Shown here: one piece after another, positions 29,427-35,989 of the stretch
Numbering within the stretch: the first letter of the stretch is position 1
How the letters are laid out: each line of letters begins with the position of its first letter
Assembly: GCA_002335145.1 (NCBI GenBank)
Contig: DDBV01000015.1
Span: 504 to 36,492 of the forward strand
Source: Patescibacteria group bacterium UBA2023
Lineage (GTDB): Bacteria; Patescibacteriota; Gracilibacteria; BD1-5; UBA2023
Direction of reading: 5' to 3'
Length of the DNA: 35,989 bases
Program-made: the position numbers and the translations under genes
The notes under the pieces: model-generated
The model's database searches: none
What the model was told of the DNA's origin: nothing
Seen by the model: only the letters and a program-made list of their open reading frames with translations

Positions 29427-30836
29427 ATGTCCCCCAAAAAAATCGCCTTCTTCGCCATCATCGGCGGACTCGTCCTCCTCATTGCCGTGGCAGGATTCGC
29501 CATGAGTGGAGCCAAGAAGACCGATAACGCGGAAACCCAAAGCAACTGAACCGGAGCTAAAACACTCCAGGTGTGGCTCCTCACAGACGAAACGGCCGGA
29601 TACTCCGAGATTATCAAGGGATTCAAGAACCGCTATCCCGACTATACCAATACCGAAATCCAATTCACGAAATTCTCAAACGCGAGCGAATACGAGGATA
29701 TCCTCATTGACACTATCGCGGATGGCAATTCCCCCGATATTTTCATGGTGAGCAATAACGGAGGTGATGCGAAATTCCGAACCAAGACCTATGAGATTCC
29801 GAACTCGGTCATCAATGTGGACGAATTCTCCAAGAATTTCAACAAGGCCTTCGATGAGCTCGTGCTCACCGAGAAGACCGAAGATGAAGACGGAAACGAA
29901 GTGACCGCCTACGGACTCAAGGGAGTGCCAATGGGATACGAAACGCTTGCGCTCTATTACAATTTTCGATTCATCCGCAACGTCCCCTCTCTCTGGAGCG
30001 ACCTCGATACCGAGATTGCTGCCAACGAATCCACGGAGTATGCCCCGGTGGGGCTCGGACTCCCGAGCCGCTACGTGCCAGGGGCTGATGCTACCGTGGA
30101 AGCACTCCTCCTGCAAAACGGCGTAGATACGTACACTCGCCTCACCGATACGCAGGCATCGGCCGCAATCGCGGGATACGCATCTTTCGCGCAAGAACAA
30201 AAGAATCCCATAAAGACGCTCGAGCCAAAGATGGATTCACTCTATCTCGATACGATCGATCTCTTCGTGCGCGGAGACATTGGAATGATCGTTGGGTATC
30301 CGTCTACGCTCGAGAAAATCCTAGAGGCAATGAAACGCGCGGGAGATGAAAAATCGCTCTCGGAGAAATTCGTACGAACCGCGCCACTTCCGCAGATATC
30401 CACAGAGGCAGACACTCGACGAAACATCATATCATACCGGTACTTCGCCGTCTCCCGCTTCGCCAAAGAGCCACAAGCAGCATTCGACTTCATCTCGTAC
30501 CTCGCCACACAAGAAGCGCAAGAAGCATATCTCACAGCATTTCCTTCGACTCTCCCAGCATATCGCTCGCTTGAAGCGGGACTCATGGACAAGGCACTCG
30601 ATGAAGAGTTGCCACGTGTGCGCTACGAACATTTCATGGTGGAGGGCGTTTCGCTGGAATGATTCGATTCCGGATTACCCGACAAGTTCCGTGAGAGTAT
30701 CGATGCAATACTCGCAAACTATGGCACAACGGACCTCAACGACTCGGTCCGCAAGAGCCAAGAATACATCTCTTGCTCATACGATAAATTTGTCAATAGG
30801 AAGCAGCTCGATACCGTTTGTTCGCTCGTCCAGTAG
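29427..30836 (+). CDS. ABC transporter solute-binding protein, family 1
   Basis: A 469-residue extracytoplasmic binding protein ending at TAG. Residues 7-26 form a hydrophobic segment (AFFAIIGGLVLLIAVAGFAM) without a lipobox cysteine, so it is anchored by a helix or cleaved by signal peptidase I. The mature part has the fold of family 1 (sugar-type) binding proteins: LQVWLLTDETAGYSEIIKGF, FKNRYPDY, IADGNSPDIFMV, LPSRYVPGADA, FVRGDIGMIVGYPSTLEKI, and AAFDFISYLATQEAQEAYL near the end. Two TGAs (about 29544 and 30659) are Gly. The C-terminal 58 residues after the second TGA contain a possible disulphide pair (SCSYD, DTVCS). No permease or ATPase gene is near, so the partner lies elsewhere. The substrate is unknown; carbohydrate is the usual one. 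Confidence 0.85.
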
Positions 30837-30851
30837 GACGGGCGTTTTTTT
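30823..30851 (+). terminator. Terminator overlapping the binding-protein stop codon
   Basis: CGCTCGTCC (30823-30831) pairs with GGACGGGCG (30836-30844), with one G-U pair, around the loop AGTA, and seven Ts follow. The TAG stop codon lies at the loop. Confidence 0.88.
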
Positions 30852-30905
30852 GCTTTTCCCGGGCCGATAGGGTAACATGGTGGAAAGTACTTTTCGTTCC
30901 CGATT

Positions 30906-33900
30906 ATGAAGATCTTGCGAATCATCGCGCTCACCACCGCACTCCTGATGCCACTCTCGGCTGAAGCGACCTGTTTTCTCGGTGTCGGAGACTGCGACTC
31001 ATGAAGCTCCGTTCCCTACTGTGACGACCGTGGAGAATGTGGTATCGACCAAGGACTCGAGATCGTGGCCACCGACATACAGAACATCGAGACTGACCGG
31101 ACCGCTTCCCAGTACATCCAGGACGTGGTGTCGTACCTGCTCGTCTTCCTCGCGATCGTGGGAGTGATCTACATCATCTACGCGGGATTCCTCATAGTTA
31201 CGGGTGCTGGAGAAGATGAGAAACTGAGCAAAGGAAAGAAAATCATCCTCTATGTGGGGCTCGGTCTCATTGTGATATTCCTCGCATACTCCATCACGAA
31301 GTTCGTCATCAACCTTACTCGGGCGAGCATCACGTTCGTACCCACGGCCTACGCGGCAGATACGAGCCTGCCGGATCTCTCCTCATTCTCAGGATACCGC
31401 GAATCCATAGAATTACTCATGGCCGAGATGGAGCGACAATTCACGGTAAGCGGCAAAATTTCCGATACAACACTCAAGCAGCTTCGGTCAATCGTCCAAG
31501 AGTCGCGAGTCACGTTCCCCGATGAAAAAGACCGTATCTACAATACCAATCTCGCTAATAAGGTCGATGCCGCGATCGAGGTATTGCTCAAGAACACCGA
31601 ATCCGAAGCTCGTACCCAAGACCTCGCCGAGGCACTCGTGAATTTCACCCAGAACATTAAAATCGGTGAAGTGAAAGGAAAGGCGACTGCCACTCCGCGT
31701 GAGTGAAACGCCCCGATGACGGTAAGTCTGCGCGCGTCCGATGTGGTTGATCCGTCCGGAATCCCGATCCCGAAAGAGAACTTCATCTGGTGGTTCAAAC
31801 AACCGAATGGCGGAAAGTCTGTCATCGGTACGGGACCGAGCATCTCCTATACCTTCAAGGAAGAACGCGTCTATACAGTATTTCTCACGGCAGCTTCCGC
31901 GAGCATCAACTCGAATCGCAAGACCGATGTCCTCCCACTTGAGACGCAGGTCCAGATCAACGTCCTCCCCCGCATCGGGTCCACGCGCCTCTTCGTGAAC
32001 GGCAACGACGTGACGGATCTCGATACATTCAAGGTAACACCTCGCGAAGGTGAGGCGGGAATCCTCTTCGATGCGACAGCGACCGAGGTCGGCAACGGCA
32101 CAAAGATCACAAGCACCTCGTGGAATTTCGGAAACGGAAAATCCATTACCCGGACGGGATTTCCGCGCATCGAACAGACTGTCTACGCGAGCGAAGGGAT
32201 CTACGAGGTATCCCTCACCATGCGAACGAATGAAAACAAGACAATTATTAAGAAATTCGACCTCGAAGTCCGTGATCCAATAGCGCGTATCCAGTCGAGC
32301 GCGGATTCGAAAACCGGCAATGTCGGGGAAGAGCTCCGCTTCAGCGCGAGCACCAGCTATAGCGATCTCCAGCTCAAATTCTTCTGGGAGATTGTTGACC
32401 TCCAAAACAGCAAGATCGTGCTCCAGTCGGGACAGCGCAATATCTCCTATACGTTCACAAAGACCGGACGCTACCAGATCCGCCTCCGCACCACCACTCC
32501 TCTCGCCAAAGAGGATACCGACTCGATCACTGTCGTCATTGAGCCGCGCGAGCCGATTGTTTCATTCGATGCGCGTATTGCGAATATGGAACTCCCCAAC
32601 ACCATGACACTCGATGCGACCCGGAGCTACGATCCGGACACGTTTTCGAGCGCGGGACTCAAGTACGAATGGTCGGTAGATGGAACGGTCGTAAAGCTCG
32701 ATAATCCTTCACGAAACGGCGCGCTCGGAACCTATACGTTCAATACTCTCGGGAATCACCGGATCGTCCTACGGGCATACAATGAGACCGGACGCGAGGC
32801 TCTCGTGACACGCGATATCCAAATTGATTCGCTCCTGGCCGTGCGCTACACTGCGAGCCCAAAGATTGCTCGGGCTGGACAATCCGTCACAATGTTCGTG
32901 GACGCTCCCAAGGCCTCAATCTTCGAGTGGAACTTCGGCGATGGAAGCACGGATACCACGACATCCGGACGGGTCTCGCACGTCTACAAGACCGCCGGAT
33001 CATACAGTGTCACGGTTCGTGTCCGCGAGGCGAATACGAGCGGCGATAATAGCATCAGTCGGGCCGTCCACGTTGTCGGAGCAAATTCTCCGTTCGCCCT
33101 CATCGGCATAACCCAGGAAAGCCAGACACTCTACGAGCAGTCGGCACAGTGCTCGGGCAAGGCCGCGTACGTTGCAAACCGCGCGACTCCCATCGAATTC
33201 AACGGAATGGAGAGTATCAATGCGAACGGACTCTCAAGCGACCTCGAATACATCTGGAAATACGGAGACAATCGCTCATCGAGTCAGGCATCGTTCTCGT
33301 ACAAGTTTGATGAGCTCGGCTGTACGCCGGTGACATTCACGGTCGTGGACAAGAAGACGAATCGCCGCCATACGACTGCGACATTCGTCCGGGTTGTGAA
33401 TCTGCCTCCGGAATTCACCAATCTCCAGGTCTCCGCAAATACCGAGAATGACCCCGTGATCGTGACCGTCACAGCGACGAACGCCCAGGACCGCGACGGA
33501 GTAATCGTCTCGTACCTCTGGTACTACTACACCGACAACGATCCCGAGCCACAGGACTTCCGCATCACCCAAGGACCGAGCACATCTTTCGTCATTCCGA
33601 AAATCACCGGAACCTACTACTTCGGAGTCGTGATGGAAGACTCCAATGGGACGAAGACAAATTCCCGGGAAATCCGCGAGGAGCAGTATTCCCTTTCGCT
33701 CGCATCCGACAATATCAACACTCCTCTCATCTCGCTGACGACTTCGAGTACGTCCGTCTTCACCAATACCGATGTCTCATTCTCCGTGAGCACCAAGAAT
33801 GTCTTGGAAACACCGCTTACGACCGGGGTAGAATACAAATGGGATTTTGACGGTGACGGATTCTACGATGAGACGACAAACGAGTCATCTATCACGCACG

Positions 33901-35989
33901 CCTACTCCCTCCCCGGCACCTACAATATGAAGGTGAAGGCCACCTACAAGGGAATCTCGAATACCCGCACGCAGACCATCGTCGTACGCAACGTCATCAA
34001 GCCCGACTTCGATATGCTCGGTATCGGCAACAAGATCCTCTTCGTCAACACGAGTGAGGGCGTCTATAACTCGAGTCGCTGGACGGCCGAAGGAGTAGAC
34101 TCAGATGCGACCGATGCATTCGTGCATGACTTCGGGGAATCGCTCCCAGAAACCATGACTCTGCGCGTATCGGACGGAGAGAGCAACAAGGAAGTGAGCA
34201 AGCTCCTCTCTACCGACAAAATCAACGCACTGCGGGTAACAAAAGAGCCTGCGGGTGTCATCTCGTTCGTCTACCCGAGGTCGAAGGGTGGAACCGTGAC
34301 GCTCGATCGAGAAGGACAGGGTCTCGTGATCTATCTCGGAGAGTCGAAGTCTGCCTCGGGGAAGACGATCGCCCGCTACGAGATCGATACCAATACCGCG
34401 GTCGACTCCAATCTCAACGGCTCACCGAACGATGACGCCGATAACTCCGAGACTCCTTCCGTCACGGATGGATCACCCTTCGTCATTCGCACATTCTCGA
34501 CAACGGGAGACCGTGTATCGATGCGATTCTCTCTCTACGATGCCGATGGAACTGTCATCGATTCCGAAGATCTCGAAGTCGTCCTCGCCTACCGTCAGCC
34601 GAAACTCGATGAGACCACGCTCGAAACCAAGGCCGATGCAGCTGCCGGGGCTATATCCGATCGTGATCGAGTAGGACTCGAGAAAATCAAGGATCTCATC
34701 CGATCTGCGCCCGAGGGAGATCGTCTCTATCTCATGGAACACCTCGCACAACTTCAGGAAAACTGGTTCGATCCTCGGGAAAAGACCAAATCCATCATTG
34801 CATTCGAGGACTATATCGGAGGCATGACTGGAATCGATGACCCGGTCAAACAACAGTATTATGACCTCCTTGACGGATTCCTCTTCGCCGATGATAAGGC
34901 TGTAAGCGATGTGAACCTCGCGGCATCCGTGGTCCGAAATCTCATTCCCCAAGACAATCCAGACTACGCAAAGGTCGACTCGAATCTCTCGGAGATCCTC
35001 TCTCACCCAACAAATACCGAACTCAACAAGCAGCTCGGAAGCGAGATCCTCGAAATCGTGAAGAACGATTCCACCATCAGCAACGACGATAAACTCCTCA
35101 TCCGTGCACAGATAGAGACGATCATTTACGGGGGAGTCGACAATATTCCCGATACCACGACCGAAGAAGCAGAGGAAACATCCGCGCTCGGCTCGTTCTA
35201 CTCGTTCCTCCGGTACATTCTCTACGGATTCCTTGTCATTATCGGCCTCTTCTTCTTCGCATTCCTCGTGTTCTTCGTCAAATTCAAGCTCTCGAATACA
35301 AAGAAGGGGCTCGGATTCCAGGACTATGTCATCGAGTCATTCACTCAGAAGAAGCCAAAGGCCGCTCCGACTCCAAAGGAAACACCGAAACCAAAACCAG
35401 TAATGCCGGCCATCGACCCACTCGCCAGTACCGAAACACCGGTCGCCGCAGCGAGTGAAACACCAGAAACCTCCGCACAAACCACCCCATCGAACGCTCT
35501 GGGAGCTGGAGATGAAAAGCCCAATGAGAAGCTCCCAAGCTGGCTCAAATGAGCGGATGAGTCCGAGATTGTCAATGAGGCTGCGCAGAACGAGTCGGTC
35601 CCATCGTGGATGAACGAGCCTGAAGCGCAAGACACCGTGTCCGAAGGGCCGAGAGAGGATACGGACAGTGCTCAAAAAGACGATACGAACGAAAATCTTC
35701 CGAATTGGCTCAAATGAGTTGATAATCAGAAGCTCGATGAAGAGGTCCAGGAAGTCCTCTCCCCGACTCCGGAGACCATTTCCGAAGTATCGCCTCAGAC
35801 ACCCGAGACTCCGGCCGAAACAGCTCCGGTGGAAGCTCCGGCAGCGGGACAAGAGGATCTCCCGGACTGGCTCAAGGATTGGAATGCAAGCCAGTCGGCC
35901 GCAACAACCCCCGAAACACCGAAGGAAACGGGTGACACTCCGGAATCCGTCACCACTCCAGAAGTTCCGGCCGAAACAGCTCCGGTGGA
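30906..35989 (+). CDS. Giant pilin-like/PKD surface protein, 3' end missing
   Basis: At least 1,694 residues in one frame, open at the contig end, with TGA Gly codons at 31002, 31704, 35550 and 35715. Residues 1-21 are a signal peptide, followed by a short four-cysteine segment (CFLGVGDC, YCDDRGEC). Residues about 74-134 form two membrane helices around TGAGEDEKLSKGKK, the layout of the TrbC/VirB2-like type IV secretion pilins common in CPR bacteria. Then come about eight PKD/Ig-like domains (residues 270-1030; examples WNFGNGKS, FEWNFGDGST, YKWDFDGDGFYDE), a calcium-loop-like DSNLNGSPNDDADN, and a helical region. A third membrane helix lies near 1430 (FLRYILYGFLVIIGLFFFAF), followed by basic residues, which puts the tail inside the cell. 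The tail is Pro/Glu/Thr-rich with LPSWLKG, VPSWMNE, LPNWLKG and LPDWLKDW. A weak promoter (TTGCTT, 17 bases, TAACAT) precedes it. The function is unknown; adhesion or surface sensing is inferred. Confidence 0.85.
35810..35833 (+). repeat. 24-bp direct repeat, first copy
   Basis: An exact 24-base sequence that recurs at 35966-35989. It encodes the PAETAPV element of the Pro/Glu/Thr-rich tail of the giant surface protein. Confidence 0.95.
35966..35989 (+). repeat. 24-bp direct repeat, second copy at contig end
   Basis: The exact second copy of the 24-base sequence at 35810-35833. The contig stops on its last base, as expected for an assembly broken at a repeat, so further copies of this tail repeat may exist. 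Confidence 0.93.

Overview
The window reads as one contig from a Patescibacteria/CPR bacterium of the Gracilibacteria (BD1-5) / Absconditabacteria (SR1) type, in which UGA encodes glycine (genetic code 25). With the standard code almost every long gene breaks at TGA. With TGA read as Gly, the pieces join in the same frame into full-length proteins, the TGA codons fall on conserved glycines, and every gene that ends inside the window stops at TAA or TAG. All CDS coordinates below use this code. Most of the window looks moderately GC-rich by eye; about 1-4,570 is clearly more AT-rich and looks acquired.

Layout. The first 13 bases are Illumina adapter, so position 1 is a contig end. (1) 14-4,240, minus strand: a truncated unknown gene with its own promoter, and a 1,259-residue protein of a large uncharacterised family with a restriction-endonuclease-like N-terminus, probably defence-related. 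(2) 4,570-11,160, minus strand: tRNA-Pro with promoter and terminator, then an efflux operon running from 11,160 leftwards: RND pump, TetR regulator, very long HlyD-type adaptor and a DUF2892 membrane protein. A 20-bp palindrome at its promoter is the likely TetR operator. (3) 11,181-12,021: a small unknown gene and tRNA-Ile and tRNA-Gly. (4) 12,059-16,033, plus strand: an alpha/beta hydrolase and a UvrD-like helicase fused to a PD-(D/E)XK nuclease. (5) 16,046-23,702, minus strand: a 2,257-residue alpha-2-macroglobulin with intact thioester, followed by a nuclease-fold/Excalibur lipoprotein. (6) 23,728-27,455, plus strand: secE, nusG, an unknown membrane protein, greA, a DUF212 protein and rlmN. 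(7) 27,454-29,324, minus strand: miaB and a small unknown gene, converging on the rlmN terminator. (8) 29,366-35,989, plus strand: an orphan ABC solute-binding protein, then a giant membrane protein (at least 1,694 residues) that joins a type IV secretion pilin-like two-helix domain, about eight PKD/Ig-like domains, a further membrane helix and a cytoplasmic tail with LPxWLK repeats. The contig ends inside that tail, exactly at the end of a 24-bp direct repeat.

Shared signals. Several promoters have a TTGACT-like -35 and TATAAT-like -10 separated by 16 bp. None of the core genes has an obvious Shine-Dalgarno sequence, and several share a TCCC motif just before the ATG. The layout combines core information processing (protein export, transcription elongation, tRNA and rRNA modification) with a large envelope investment (efflux, protease trap, giant surface protein), which would suit a small host-associated or epibiotic cell; the lifestyle is inference.
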